From: Pseudomonas sp. Os17 | GTDB lineage: Bacteria > Pseudomonadota > Gammaproteobacteria > Pseudomonadales > Pseudomonadaceae | Assembly (NCBI RefSeq): GCF_001547895.1 | Contig: NZ_AP014627.1 | Coordinates: forward strand, 3,971,501 to 4,035,500 | Reading direction: 5' to 3' | Length of the DNA stretch: 64,000 nucleotides | Shown here: piece after piece, positions 29,920 through 39,087 of the stretch | Layout: each line of letters begins with the position of its first letter | Numbering within the stretch: the stretch's first letter is position 1 | Notes under the pieces: generated by a model | What the model was told of the DNA's origin: nothing | The model's input: the letters and a program-made list of their open reading frames with translations, nothing else | The model's database searches: none | Position numbers and translations under genes: made by a program

Positions 29920-31335
29920 ATGGCTATCCAATCCGCAACCTTCTTCCAGCAGTTCGACGAGCCAAAGCTGGTGGCCGCCGACAAGGCGCATTACATGCAC
30001 GGTTTCCACATGTTCGACGAACACCGCGAGCAGGGTTCGCTGAACATCGCCGCCGGTGAAGGCACCTACATCTATGACACCGCCGGCCGGCGCTACCTGG
30101 ATGCGGTCGGTGGCATGTGGTGCACCAACATCGGCCTGGGACGCGAGGAAATGGCCGAGGCCATCGCCGATCAGGTGCGGCAACTGGCCTACTCCAATCC
30201 GTTCTGCGACATGGCCAACGTCAGCGCCATCCAGCTCTGTGAAAAACTCGCCAGCCTGGCGCCGGGCGACCTGAATCACGTGTTCCTCACCACCGGAGGC
30301 TCCACCGCGGTGGATACGGCCTACCGCCTGGTGCAGTTCTATCAGAACAGTCGCGGCAAGCACGAGAAAAAGCATGTGATCTCACGGATCAATGCCTACC
30401 ACGGCTCCACCTTCCTCACCATGTCCATCGGTAACAAGGCCGCCGACCGCGCTCCCGAATTCGACTTCATGAGTGATCTGTTCCACCACATCTCCTGCCC
30501 CAACTACTACCGCGCCCCGGCCGGGATGAGCGAGGCGGATTTCCTCGATTTCCTGGTGGCCGAGTTCGAGGACAAGATCCTCACCATCGGCCCGGACAAG
30601 GTGGCAGCGTTCTTCGCCGAACCCATCATGGGCTCCGGCGGAGTGATCATTCCGCCCGAGGGTTATCACCGGCGCATGTGGGAAATCTGCCAGCGCTACG
30701 ACCTGCTGTATGTGGCTGACGAAGTGGTGACCTCATTCGGACGTCTGGGCACCTTCTTCGCCTCGCAGGAGGTGTTCGGCATGCAGCCGGACATCATCAC
30801 CACCGCCAAGGGCCTGACGTCGGGCTACCTGCCCCTGGGGGCCTGCCTGTTTTCCGAGCGCATCTGGCAGGTGATCGGCGAGCCGGGCAAGGGGCGCTGC
30901 TTCACCCACGGCTTCACCTACAGCGGGCACCCGGTGAGCTGCGTCGCAGCGCTGAAGAACATCGAGATCATCGAGCGGGAGAACCTGCTGGCCCATGTCG
31001 AGGATGTCGGGCGCTATATGGAGCAGCGCCTGCAGACCCTGGCCGAATTGCCCCTGGTGGGCAATGTGCGTTGCATGCGGCTGATGGCCTGTGTCGAATT
31101 CGTTGCGGACAAGCAGAGCAAGGCGCTGCTGCCGGAAGCCCTGAACATCGCCGAGCGCATCCACCTGCGGGCCCAGGCCAAGGGCTTGCTGGTGCGCCCG
31201 ATCGGCCACCTCAACGTCATGTCGCCGCCGCTGATCATCAACCGCCAGCAGATCGACCAGATCGTCGACACCCTGCGCGAGTGCATTCTGGAGGCCGCCG
31301 CCGAGCTGCGTCGCGACGGTCAGTACCTGGGGTGA
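29920..31335 (+). CDS. Class III omega-aminotransferase (SpuC-like, polyamine:pyruvate type)
   Basis: ATG 29920 follows GAGGTGA; the product has 471 residues. Motifs of the family: GRRYLDAVGGMWCTNIGLG, TTGGSTAVDTAYRLVQFY, YHGSTFLTMSIGN, AEPIMGSGGVIIPP, LYVADEVVTSFGRLG and TTAKGLTSGYLPLGA, where the lysine binds PLP. Together with the polyamine-binding protein upstream it suggests uptake and deamination of putrescine or related amines. The spacing of 58 bases suggests an operon. Confidence 0.93.
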   Translation: MAIQSATFFQQFDEPKLVAADKAHYMHGFHMFDEHREQGSLNIAAGEGTYIYDTAGRRYLDAVGGMWCTNIGLGREEMAEAIADQVRQLAYSNPFCDMANVSAIQLCEKLASLAPGDLNHVFLTTGGSTAVDTAYRLVQFYQNSRGKHEKKHVISRINAYHGSTFLTMSIGNKAADRAPEFDFMSDLFHHISCPNYYRAPAGMSEADFLDFLVAEFEDKILTIGPDKVAAFFAEPIMGSGGVIIPPEGYHRRMWEICQRYDLLYVADEVVTSFGRLGTFFASQEVFGMQPDIITTAKGLTSGYLPLGACLFSERIWQVIGEPGKGRCFTHGFTYSGHPVSCVAALKNIEIIERENLLAHVEDVGRYMEQRLQTLAELPLVGNVRCMRLMACVEFVADKQSKALLPEALNIAERIHLRAQAKGLLVRPIGHLNVMSPPLIINRQQIDQIVDTLRECILEAAAELRRDGQYLG

Positions 31336-31389
31336 CGCGCCTGCAACCGATGCCCCCGGCGCCCTGTCGCGGGCTCTTACCCGGCCTGC

Positions 31390-31412
31390 GCCCGGCAGTT
31401 AAACTGCCGGGC
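31390..31412. repeat. 23-base near-perfect palindrome touching the LuxR start codon
   Basis: GCCCGGCAGTT (31390-31400) and AACTGCCGGGC (31402-31412) form an 11-bp inverted repeat around one A. It ends directly before the ATG at 31413. It may be an operator, a translation-blocking hairpin or a terminator without U-tract. Confidence 0.85.
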
Positions 31413-32285
31413 ATGAGCGCACCTGCCGATACCTCCTCCGCCCTTCCGTCCCTCCAGGCCCTGCAGACCTGGCATGCCGGCCTGGCCGAAGCTTTCCAGG
31501 CTGTGGACGACGATGCATTCCTGCCCCGCCTGGCAGCAGCGCTGAACGCCCTGACCCCGATCGAATCCATGATGATCAGCCTGGAGCGCAAAGGCCTGCC
31601 ACCGCAGTTGCTGCACGAACAAGGCATAGTCGGCGAATACCGCGACGAGATCATCAACCGCTACTTCTCCCGGGGCTACCTGTTGGACCCCTTTTGCCTA
31701 GCCGTGGAAAACGGCCTGGCGGAAGGCTTCTACCACCTCTCGGAAATCGCCCCGGACGACTTCTTCAGCAGCCAGTACTACAAGACCTACTACCTCAAGA
31801 CCGGGGGTGCCGAGGACAGCTACTACATCGTCGACCTCGACCCCCAGAGCAAGATTTCCCTGTGCATGTTCCAGGGCCTGAGCGGCGCACGATTCGCCAG
31901 CGCGCCCCTGGCCCTGCTAAGGGCCGTGGAGCCGCTGGTGCGCGAGCTGTTGCGCCGTTTCGGCACTGCCGGCGGCCTGCAGCAACTGCTGCGCCAGGCC
32001 CCGGTCGATCGGTTGCCAACCCGGGCACCGGCCAACCTCAACCAGCAGCTCGAAGCCGCCTTCATGAGTTTCGGCCATCCGCTGCTGACGGTCCGCGAGC
32101 GGGAGATTGCCCACCTGATCCTGCGCGGCCACTCGGTGAAATCCACCGCCAAGGTGCTGCAGATCTCTCCAGAAACCGTGCGCATGCACCGCAAGAATCT
32201 CTACACCAAACTGGCCATCAGCTCCCAGGCCGAGCTGTTTTCGCTGTTTATCGACTGGCTGACCCAGCCCCCCGCCGCCGGCTGA
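31413..32285 (+). CDS. LuxR-family transcriptional regulator
   Basis: The 290-residue protein starts MSAPADTSSALPSLQALQTW. Residues 1-200 are a sensing domain of no named family (NRYFSRGYLLDPFCLAVENG, FYHLSEIAPDDFFSSQYYKTYYL). Residues about 222-285 carry the LuxR HTH: LTVREREIAHLILRGHSVKSTAKVLQISPETVRMHRKNLYTKLAI. No autoinducer-binding residues of the LuxI/R type are seen. It follows the aminotransferase gene by 77 bases and faces the second binding-protein gene, so it probably controls polyamine use. The start codon has no usual ribosome site because of the palindrome before it. An in-frame GTG at 31333 is an alternative. Confidence 0.87.
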   Translation: MSAPADTSSALPSLQALQTWHAGLAEAFQAVDDDAFLPRLAAALNALTPIESMMISLERKGLPPQLLHEQGIVGEYRDEIINRYFSRGYLLDPFCLAVENGLAEGFYHLSEIAPDDFFSSQYYKTYYLKTGGAEDSYYIVDLDPQSKISLCMFQGLSGARFASAPLALLRAVEPLVRELLRRFGTAGGLQQLLRQAPVDRLPTRAPANLNQQLEAAFMSFGHPLLTVREREIAHLILRGHSVKSTAKVLQISPETVRMHRKNLYTKLAISSQAELFSLFIDWLTQPPAAG

Positions 32286-32328
32286 AGCGCCACGGGAGTG
32301 AGTGTGCTGCTGATGCCCCACAACAAGA

Positions 32329-32361
32329 ACGCCGTGTCCACGGGGTGAACACGGCGTTTTT
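32329..32361 (+). terminator. Terminator between converging luxR and binding-protein genes
   Basis: ACGCCGTGT (32329-32337) pairs with ACACGGCGT (32349-32357) and is followed by TTTTT. It serves the plus-strand gene. A-rich sequence on the other side may let it work in both directions. Confidence 0.88.
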
Positions 32362-32382
32362 CAAGGCGGCGGGGGGATGCCG

Positions 32383-33423
32383 TCAGCGCGCGGCCCAGGC
32401 GTTGAAGCGCTGCTCCAACTCCTCGCCATGGTCGACCCAGAAGGCCGCATCCACCGCTCGCGCGCCTTTCAGGTTGGCTTCATAGGTCGGCAATTGCTGC
32501 TGCACCGTTTCAGGCAACAGCGGCAAGGCCTGACGGTGGACCGGGCCGTAGGGAATGTTCTGCGAGAACACCTTCTGCGCCTGGGGCTGACTGGCGAACA
32601 GGATGAAATCCTCGGCCAGGGCCTTGTTCGGCGAACCTTTGACCACGGCCCAGTACTCCGGGTCGTACAGGCTCTGAGGCCAGAGAATGCTCAACTGCAT
32701 GCCCTCCTTCTGAGCCATGGCAATGCGTCCGTTATAGGCCGCGCTCATCACCACATCGCCGGCCACCAGCCATTGGGGCGGCTGGGCCCCGGCTTCCCAC
32801 CACTGGATAAAGGGCTTGATCTGATCCAGTTTGGCGAAGGCCCGGGTCACCCCTTGCGCAGTACCGAGCACCTGGTACAGCTGCTCGGGGGCGACGCCGT
32901 CCGCCAGCAGAGCGATCTCCAGGGTGTACTTGGCGCTCTTGCGCAAGCCGCGCTTGCCAGGGAAGTCCTTGAGGTTCCAGAAGTCCGCCCAGGAGCCCGG
33001 GGCCTTGGCCAATTTCTGCGGGGCAAAGGCCATGACCATCGACCAGACATAGGTCGCCACACCGCACTCGCTCAGGGTGCCTGGAACGAACTGCGCCGGA
33101 TCACCAAAACGCGACAGGTCCAAAGACTCGAACAGGCCCTCGTCGCAGCCGCGCAACAGTTCCGGGCTTTCCACTTCGACCACGTCCCAGCTGGTCTTGC
33201 CGACATCGACCATGGCCTTGATCTTCGACAGTTCACCGTTGTACTCGCCGGCCACCACTCGGCCCGCCCCGCTCTGGTTGAATGGCTGGAAATAGGCCTT
33301 TTCCTGGGCCTGCTTGGTGGCCCCGCCAAAGGAAATGACCGTGAGGTTCTGCGCCTGGGCCGAAGCCCCGGCACATAGCACAAGCCACGACAATGCAACG
33401 CCGCAACGCAAGGTGTTGGACAT
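32383..33423 (-). CDS. Spermidine/putrescine-type ABC substrate-binding protein
   Basis: From ATG 33423 the product has 346 residues with signal peptide MSNTLRCGVALSWLVLCAGASAQAQ. The mature protein starts NLTVISFGGATKQAQEKAYFQPF and has the family features WDVVEVESPELLRGCDEG, FGDPAQFVPGTLSECGVATYVWSMVMAF and GAQPPQWLVAGDVVMSAAYNGR. This is the PotD-like group that often binds larger amines or opines. No membrane components are close. Confidence 0.9.
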   Translation of the reverse strand: MSNTLRCGVALSWLVLCAGASAQAQNLTVISFGGATKQAQEKAYFQPFNQSGAGRVVAGEYNGELSKIKAMVDVGKTSWDVVEVESPELLRGCDEGLFESLDLSRFGDPAQFVPGTLSECGVATYVWSMVMAFAPQKLAKAPGSWADFWNLKDFPGKRGLRKSAKYTLEIALLADGVAPEQLYQVLGTAQGVTRAFAKLDQIKPFIQWWEAGAQPPQWLVAGDVVMSAAYNGRIAMAQKEGMQLSILWPQSLYDPEYWAVVKGSPNKALAEDFILFASQPQAQKVFSQNIPYGPVHRQALPLLPETVQQQLPTYEANLKGARAVDAAFWVDHGEELEQRFNAWAAR

Positions 33424-33927
33424 GAAACCCTTCCTCAAGAAAGCCGGCTCGCCCGCACGAACCTGCACAGCAGGAGCCTGGAAGCGACCGTATTCACGGG
33501 CGGTACAGCACCAGGCACGACGAGTCTTGGTCAGCGGTACACGAACCGGCGCAGCCTTGGTTGCGCAGCCGGATGGTTACCGTTGCGGGCTCTGTGGCCC
33601 CGTTCGCTTGATGTATTGGCGACCTGTCCGGGGTCGCCGGACGCGGTCTTGCTTGAATGGCGGTTCATCGCTTGCTCCCTGTTGTTTTTGTAGGAAGAAC
33701 AAATCGATCGGCAGTGCATCGCAACAACGTCCCGGGCAGTCGGGCAGGCGCATGCAGGGGTTTATTGTTTGCCCAACCCGAGGCATTGCGAAACGAGGTT
33801 TTTCTGAGGCACAGGCAAGGGAAAAGCTGCCTAGACGGCAGACTCGGCCCGAGATCGACGAAGGGAATGCGCACACCGAGCGGCGCGCCTGGACGGACAA
33901 GCAAGTCCGCCAGAGCAACAACAGAAA
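33424..33927. other. Gene-free interval upstream of the binding-protein gene
   Basis: Open frames here have no family resemblance, no ribosome sites and cover both strands, so I call no gene. An inverted repeat GGCGACC / GGTCGCC (33618-33624, 33632-33638) is a possible operator for the leftward gene. Confidence 0.4.
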
Positions 33928-33954
33928 CCCCGCCAGGGCATCACCCGGGCGGGG
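33928..33954 (-). terminator. Terminator after the AEC transporter gene
   Basis: CCCCGCC and GGCGGGG pair with an inner GGG/CCC. On the minus strand TTTCTGTTGTT follows. It lies 36 bases after the stop of the AEC transporter. Confidence 0.8.
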
Positions 33955-33989
33955 CGTTTTGACAACTCATGGGTCAAGGGCGCCGCAGC

Positions 33990-34937
33990 TCAATCCAGCA
34001 CGACCAGCAACCCCGAGATCACCCCGATGCCCATCACCGCCGAGAGCAGCATGCTGCTGGACACCTCGATCTCGTAGGTCTTGTAGCGCGAGGCCAGGAT
34101 AAAGACGTTCACCGCCACTGGCAGCGCCGCCATGATCACCGCGATCTTGACCAGGAAATCGCCGAGGCCGAACACATAGCGGGCGGACACGAACACCAGC
34201 ACCGGCAGTACCACCACCTTCAACAGCGCCAGGGCCAGGGAGTCGCCCTTGATCAGGTTCTGCTGGCGGTGCACGGCAAAGGCAGCACCCAGGGCCACCA
34301 GCGCCAGGGGGCCGGTGGCGTTGGTCATCTGCGTGGCGAAGATCTGCAGCGGACCGGGCAAGCGCCACTGCAAGGCAATGCACAGCGCCGCCAGGGCCAC
34401 CGCCAGAATCAGCGGGTTGCTGATGATCGACTTGCCGGTGGTCAGCAACACACGGCCCAGATCCGGCTTGTCCCGGGCCTCGCGCGGCTCGGTGAGTTCC
34501 ATGATCAGGGCGCCCCCCGCCAGGATCACCAGGTTGTCGGCCATGGTGATCATCAGCGTGGGCAGCGCCGCTTCATCGCCAAACGCCATGACCATCAAGG
34601 GCAACCCCATATACCCCACCACCCCGGATATGGACGACAGCCCGCGCAGGCCGGCCACCCGCGCGTTGCCGCCCCAGATCAGCCGCCCGCCCACGGCGGC
34701 GATCATGAAGGTCACCAGGCAGGCCAGGTAATAGGCGCCGAGCAAGGCCCAATCCAGCTCGCCATGGTCCCGGGTGCCGAGGGTCTTGATAAAGATGAAG
34801 CACGGCAGGAACAACCAGAACACCACCCCCACCAGGCCCTTGACCGTTTCCTTGCCGATCACCTCCAGCCGCACTATCCAGTAGCCGGCAAAAATCATCG
34901 CAAACAGCGGCACCACCACCGTAAAGACCTTATCCAT
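33990..34937 (-). CDS. AEC family (auxin efflux carrier-like) transporter
   Basis: From ATG 34937 the product has 315 residues with about ten hydrophobic segments: VFTVVVPLFAMIFAGYWI at the N-terminus, VFWLFLPCFIFIKTL, the family hallmark in the fourth/fifth segment (GLRGLSSISGVVGYMGLPLMVMAFGDEAALP) and PVLVFVSARYVFGL. Bacterial AEC members carry malonate and other small carboxylates. It overlaps the metallolyase gene by eight bases. The pair suggests that the enzyme's substrate or product is a carboxylate moved by this carrier. Confidence 0.9.
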   Translation of the reverse strand: MDKVFTVVVPLFAMIFAGYWIVRLEVIGKETVKGLVGVVFWLFLPCFIFIKTLGTRDHGELDWALLGAYYLACLVTFMIAAVGGRLIWGGNARVAGLRGLSSISGVVGYMGLPLMVMAFGDEAALPTLMITMADNLVILAGGALIMELTEPREARDKPDLGRVLLTTGKSIISNPLILAVALAALCIALQWRLPGPLQIFATQMTNATGPLALVALGAAFAVHRQQNLIKGDSLALALLKVVVLPVLVFVSARYVFGLGDFLVKIAVIMAALPVAVNVFILASRYKTYEIEVSSSMLLSAVMGIGVISGLLVVLD

Positions 34938-36177
34938 GGGCCGGTTGCTCCTGAAGAAGCTGGCGCTCGGCATAACGGGCCAGGTGCATCGGGCTGTAGG
35001 TGCAGGAGCGATAGAACTCCATCACCCCGGCCATCGCGTGCTGATAACGGACCTCGATGTCCGGCATCGAGGCCCGCATTTCCTCCTTCAGACTCTCGAC
35101 GATTGGCCACAGCTCCTCATCGGCAATCTCGGCCACCTGGGTGCTCAGCGATGAATAATCGGCCAGGGCCTGACGGATGGTCTGCGGATGCAAGCCCACA
35201 TAATTGACGAAGTAAGCCTTCTCATCCTGAGTTTCCAGAAAGTCCGGAATATTCAAGACGCCATAATTGGAAAGTGTTTCAAACTTGCCACTGACCGGAC
35301 GATAGACACCGGGCAACTGCAACAACTTTTCCTCACAGTAACGGGCGGCACCGATCAACTTGTCTAGATCCAGCGGCTGCGCGCCCAACTGTATATTGTT
35401 GTCCCGACACAACTTCACAACTTGCTCCAGCGGTGCAATTCCGGAGCGGTTGCCAAATCCGGCCAGGGCCCCTTCAACCATCTGAAAACCGCATTGAATC
35501 GCCTGCATGGTATTGGCCAGGGCCAGCCCGTTGTCGTTATGGGCATGCAGGCAGAACACCAGGCGGGGGTAATCCGCCACCAGCTTGGAGCACAGCCAGC
35601 GGGTCACATGGGGTTGCAGCGAACCCACGGAGTCGTTGATGCGGATGATGTCCACGCCCAGGTTGACGGCCCAGTCGATCTGCCGGCAGATCTCGGCATA
35701 ACGCTGCTCGCACACTCCATTACGGAAGTTGTTGAGCACGCTGGCCTTGAACTTGACGGCGCCGAGGTCGCGAAACGCCCGGATTGCGCGCTCGAACTCC
35801 CGGTCGCTCTGCCGGTAGGTGATCATGCCGAAGCTGAAGACGGTGTCGGCAATCCATTCACGTCGATGGGCCCGGGCCTTGAAATAAGCCAAGGCGGTTT
35901 CCCAGCAGTTCAACAGGACGATGAACGTGGCCTGGGTATCGGCCGGCAATTCGCCGGCTTGCCGTGCCCGATGCAGACGGTCCCAGACCAGCGGTTCCTC
36001 CGGTCCGCAACCCACCACGAAATCCCGCAGTCCGGCCTCGACCATGGACTTGAGGATGGATAACTTGGCGTCCAGCGTGATGGGAAAGGCTGTGCGTTCA
36101 ATCCCCTCCCGAAGTGTTTCATCCACCAGATAGGGGACGGAAAAATCACGGTAGCGAATTCCATTTTCAAGTTTCAT
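34930..36177 (-). CDS. DRE-TIM metallolyase (isopropylmalate synthase / HMG-CoA lyase superfamily), substrate unknown
   Basis: ATG 36177 follows AGGAGCAGGGCG; the product has 415 residues. The TIM-barrel start is VDETLREGIERTAFP with metal ligand Asp19 and catalytic Arg23. Usual synthases read DTTLRDGEQ, so this one is divergent. Further metal ligands are His211 and His213 (CLHAHNDNGLALANT). GFGNRSGIAPLE (241-251) replaces the normal GxGERxGNxxLE. No LeuA regulatory domain follows, but a C-terminal helical part does (ALADYSSLSTQVAEIADEEL). It may condense acetyl-CoA with a keto acid or cleave a hydroxy acid. Coupled to the AEC carrier. Confidence 0.85.
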   Translation of the reverse strand: MKLENGIRYRDFSVPYLVDETLREGIERTAFPITLDAKLSILKSMVEAGLRDFVVGCGPEEPLVWDRLHRARQAGELPADTQATFIVLLNCWETALAYFKARAHRREWIADTVFSFGMITYRQSDREFERAIRAFRDLGAVKFKASVLNNFRNGVCEQRYAEICRQIDWAVNLGVDIIRINDSVGSLQPHVTRWLCSKLVADYPRLVFCLHAHNDNGLALANTMQAIQCGFQMVEGALAGFGNRSGIAPLEQVVKLCRDNNIQLGAQPLDLDKLIGAARYCEEKLLQLPGVYRPVSGKFETLSNYGVLNIPDFLETQDEKAYFVNYVGLHPQTIRQALADYSSLSTQVAEIADEELWPIVESLKEEMRASMPDIEVRYQHAMAGVMEFYRSCTYSPMHLARYAERQLLQEQPAHG

Positions 36178-36538
36178 CGCCCTGCTCCTTTTTATTGGTT
36201 TTTTCGCAGCCCACACTGTTTTGCTTGGCACACAAGACTTGCAACAACCGCCACACCATATAACAGCGAGTCAAAACCCGACCTAAGAAATACCTTAAAA
36301 AACAGCGCAAATACGGCTCAAAAAAAACGCCCAGAACCGAAACATTCGCACTCCAAATCTCCCTATTTAAATAAACAGGCGTCAGGGCTTGTTGAAGCCG
36401 CACCGCGCTCGCCACAAACGCTTGCGACCGCCGTGGGCAACCGGCATGCCGGCCAACGGTCCGCCTCGGTATTCCCTGCCGGATGCCTGCGCAAGCGCTA
36501 GAATCTGCGCTACCTTCCCCAGGCGACGAGAGCCGTTC
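36178..36538. promoter_or_regulatory. Divergent promoter region between metallolyase and PatB-type genes
   Basis: No gene is supported. The sequence 36200-36385 is AT-rich for this genome, which fits promoters in both directions. I see no strong inverted repeat. Confidence 0.45.
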
Positions 36539-37687
36539 ATGAGCTTCGATTTCGATACCCTGCACCCCCGCCATGGCACCGGCAGCACCAAATGGAGCCG
36601 CTACCCCGAAGATGTCCTGCCGATGTGGGTGGCCGACATGGACTTCGCCGTGGCCGACGGCATCCTCCAGGCCCTGCGCCAGCGCCTGGAGCACCCGCTG
36701 CTGGGCTACAGCGTGGCCCGCGACGAATTGCGCGACGCGGTGGTCGCCGACCTCTGGGACAAGTACGCCTGGCGCGTGCAGCCCGACGAACTGATCTTCC
36801 TCCCCGGGGTCGAGCCCGGCTTCAACATGGCCCTGCATGCCTTCGTCAAGCCCGGGCAATCGGTGGTACTGCAGACTCCCAACTATCGCCCGCTGCGCCT
36901 GGCCCCGGACAACTGGGGCCTGGACAAGGTCGAAGTGCCGTTCCTGCTCACCGAGCAAGGCACCTATGCCACCCCCATGGATGCACTGCGCCAGGCCCTG
37001 CAAGGCGCCGGGGCGATGCTCCTGAGCAACCCGCACAACCCGCTGGGCAAGGTTTTCCCCCGGGACGAACTGCAAGCGGTGGCCAACGCCTGCCTGGATC
37101 AGGGCGCACTGATCATCTCCGACGAGATCCATGCCGAACTGTGCTTCGACGGCCGCCGGCACATTCCCACCGCGTCCCTGAGCCCGGAGATCGCCCGCCG
37201 CACCATCACCCTGATGTCGGCCAGCAAGGCCTACAACATCGCCGGGATGAAGACCTGCTTCGCTATCGTCCAGGACCCGGCCACCCGCCTGGCCTTCAAC
37301 AACGCCCGCGCCGGCATGGTGGACAGCGTCAGCCCCCTGGGCCTGGAGGCGACCCTGGCCGCCCTGACCCACGGCGGCCCCTGGCTGCAGGCGCTGCTCG
37401 GCTACCTGCAAGCCAACCGCGACTACCTGCTGCACGCGGTGCAGACCCGCCTGCCGGGCATCCGCATGCACGCGCCCCAGGGCACGTATCTGGCCTGGCT
37501 CGATTGCAGCGCCCTGGGCCTTGCCGATCCCTACGCCTTCTTCCTCAAGGAGGCCAAGGTCGGCCTCAGCGCCGGGCTGGAGTTCGGCGACGACTGCGGG
37601 CAATTCGTGCGCCTGAACTTCGGCTGCCCGCGGGCCATGCTCGAAGAAGGCATCCAGCGCCTGCAGGACAGCCTGCAACGGCGCTGA
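36539..37687 (+). CDS. PatB/MalY-type PLP C-S lyase (aminotransferase class I/II fold)
   Basis: From ATG 36539 the product has 382 residues. It opens MSFDFDTLHPRHGTGSTKWSRYPEDVLPMWVADMDF, the exact signature of the PatB/MalY family. PLP contacts: LLSNPHNPLGKVF, ISDEIHAELCFDGRRH and the lysine in SASKAYNIAGMK. These enzymes cleave cystathionine and other cysteine S-conjugates to pyruvate, ammonia and a thiol. The upstream extension to 36389 has no support. Confidence 0.92.
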   Translation: MSFDFDTLHPRHGTGSTKWSRYPEDVLPMWVADMDFAVADGILQALRQRLEHPLLGYSVARDELRDAVVADLWDKYAWRVQPDELIFLPGVEPGFNMALHAFVKPGQSVVLQTPNYRPLRLAPDNWGLDKVEVPFLLTEQGTYATPMDALRQALQGAGAMLLSNPHNPLGKVFPRDELQAVANACLDQGALIISDEIHAELCFDGRRHIPTASLSPEIARRTITLMSASKAYNIAGMKTCFAIVQDPATRLAFNNARAGMVDSVSPLGLEATLAALTHGGPWLQALLGYLQANRDYLLHAVQTRLPGIRMHAPQGTYLAWLDCSALGLADPYAFFLKEAKVGLSAGLEFGDDCGQFVRLNFGCPRAMLEEGIQRLQDSLQRR

Positions 37688-37809
37688 TCGCCGCACAAAC
37701 CCACCCCGCAGCGCAGCCGCCAGGTTCCCGCCCCTGGCGCTGCGCCCTCCTGGCCGGCCCCGCAGCCACGCCCCCGCCCTGCCCCGGGCGGTGCGCTGAC
37801 ACGCGCCCA

Positions 37810-37842
37810 ATGGATCCATAAAAATCACCCCAATGGATCCAC
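37810..37842. promoter_or_regulatory. Two upstream VanR-type operator copies
   Basis: AATGGATCCATA (ATGGATCCAT at 37810-37819) and a one-base-imperfect copy ATGGATCCAC at 37833-37842 lie about 100 bases upstream of the main vanA operator. Their centres are 23 bases apart, about two helical turns, which suits cooperative binding or looping. Confidence 0.75.
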
Positions 37843-37898
37843 AAACCTCTAAAACCTCAAAAACAGCCGATTATCGAACAGAAAATCCGCGCATTCAT

Positions 37899-37939
37899 TT
37901 GACACCCCCAGAGTACGAACCCTTTAATGGATCCATTAA
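37899..37939 (+). promoter_or_regulatory. vanAB promoter with VanR operator on the -10
   Basis: TTGACA (37899-37904), 18 bases, TTTAAT (37923-37928). The perfect 16-bp palindrome TTAATGGATCCATTAA (37924-37939) covers the -10 and start site. Known VanR operators are built on ATTGGATCCAAT, so repression by VanR and relief by vanillate are expected. Confidence 0.88.
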
Positions 37940-37969
37940 GTAAAAACAACAAACGCCTGGAGAGACGTC

Positions 37970-39028
37970 ATGTACCCCAAGAATGCTTGGTACGTTGCCT
38001 GCACCCCCGATGAATTGCAGGGCAAGCCCCTGGGCCGGCAGATCTGCGGCGAACGAATGGTGTTCTACCGCGCCCACGAAGGCCGGGTAGCCGCCCTCGA
38101 GGATTTCTGCCCCCATCGCGGCGCCCCGCTGTCGCTGGGCTATGTCGAGAGCGGCAACCTGGTGTGCGGCTACCACGGCCTGGTGATGGGCTGCGACGGC
38201 AAGACCGTGGACATGCCCGGCCAGCGGGTACGCGGCTTCCCCTGCAACAAGACCTTCGCCGCGGTCGAGCGCTACGGCTTCATCTGGGTCTGGCCCGGCG
38301 ACCAGAGCCTGGCCGATCCGGCACTGATCCATCACCTGGAATGGGCCGACAACGAACAGTGGGCCTATGGCGGCGGGTTGTTCCACATCCAGTGCGACTA
38401 CCGGCTGATGATCGACAACCTGATGGACCTGACCCACGAAACCTACGTCCACGCCTCCAGCATCGGCCAGAAGGAGATCGACGAGGCGCCGCCACAGACC
38501 ACGGTGGACGGCGATCAGGTGGTCACCGCCCGCCATATGCACAACGTCATGCCGCCGCCGTTCTGGCGCATGGCCCTGCGCGGCAACCAGCTGGCCGACG
38601 ACGTGCCGGTGGACCGCTGGCAGATCTGCCGCTTCAGCCCGCCCAGCCATGTGCTGATCGAAGTCGGCGTGGCCCACGCCGGCCACGGCGGCTACGACGC
38701 CCCGGCGGCATTCAAGGCATCGAGCATCGTGGTGGATTTCATCACCCCCGAAAGCGACACCTCGATCTGGTACTTCTGGGGCATGGCGCGCAACTTCAAC
38801 CCCCAGGACCAGGCCCTCACCGCCAGCATCCGCGAAGGCCAGGGCAAGATCTTCAGCGAAGACCTGGAGATGCTCGAACGCCAGCAGCAGAACCTGCTCG
38901 CCCAGCCCCAGCGCAGCCTGCTCAAGCTGAACATCGACGCCGGCGGCGTGCAGTCGCGACGGGTACTGGAACGCCTGATCGCCCAGGAGCGCGAGCCCCG
39001 GGAAGCACTGATCGCGGCAAGCCGTTAA
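37970..39028 (+). CDS. vanA: Vanillate O-demethylase oxygenase subunit
   Basis: The 352-residue protein opens [24 protein letters not shown]. The Rieske centre ligands are Cys47, His49, Cys66 and His69 (CPHRG and CGYHG). The mononuclear iron site is His156 and His161 with bridging Asp153 (DLTHETYVH). It demethylates vanillate to protocatechuate plus formaldehyde, taking electrons from VanB. It is first in the vanAB operon and is controlled by the VanR operator palindrome upstream. Confidence 0.97.
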   Translation: MYPKNAWYVACTPDELQGKPLGRQICGERMVFYRAHEGRVAALEDFCPHRGAPLSLGYVESGNLVCGYHGLVMGCDGKTVDMPGQRVRGFPCNKTFAAVERYGFIWVWPGDQSLADPALIHHLEWADNEQWAYGGGLFHIQCDYRLMIDNLMDLTHETYVHASSIGQKEIDEAPPQTTVDGDQVVTARHMHNVMPPPFWRMALRGNQLADDVPVDRWQICRFSPPSHVLIEVGVAHAGHGGYDAPAAFKASSIVVDFITPESDTSIWYFWGMARNFNPQDQALTASIREGQGKIFSEDLEMLERQQQNLLAQPQRSLLKLNIDAGGVQSRRVLERLIAQEREPREALIAASR

Positions 39029-39087
39029 GCCCTTCTCCGCCCCCGACAGCCAGCCGGCCCGGATGCGGCCACTGGCGAGGACCGACA

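Noticed and set aside
33577..33921. Minus-strand open frame of 114 codons before the AEC terminator
   Set aside because: No ribosome site and no recognisable pattern; it crosses the terminator-proximal spacer, and competing frames exist on the other strand.
36167..37828. Long minus-strand open frame (553 codons) across the PatB-type gene
   Set aside because: It is the antisense of a well-supported PLP enzyme gene. The translation is low-complexity Gly/Ala/Gln sequence without any family pattern, which is usual in high-GC DNA.
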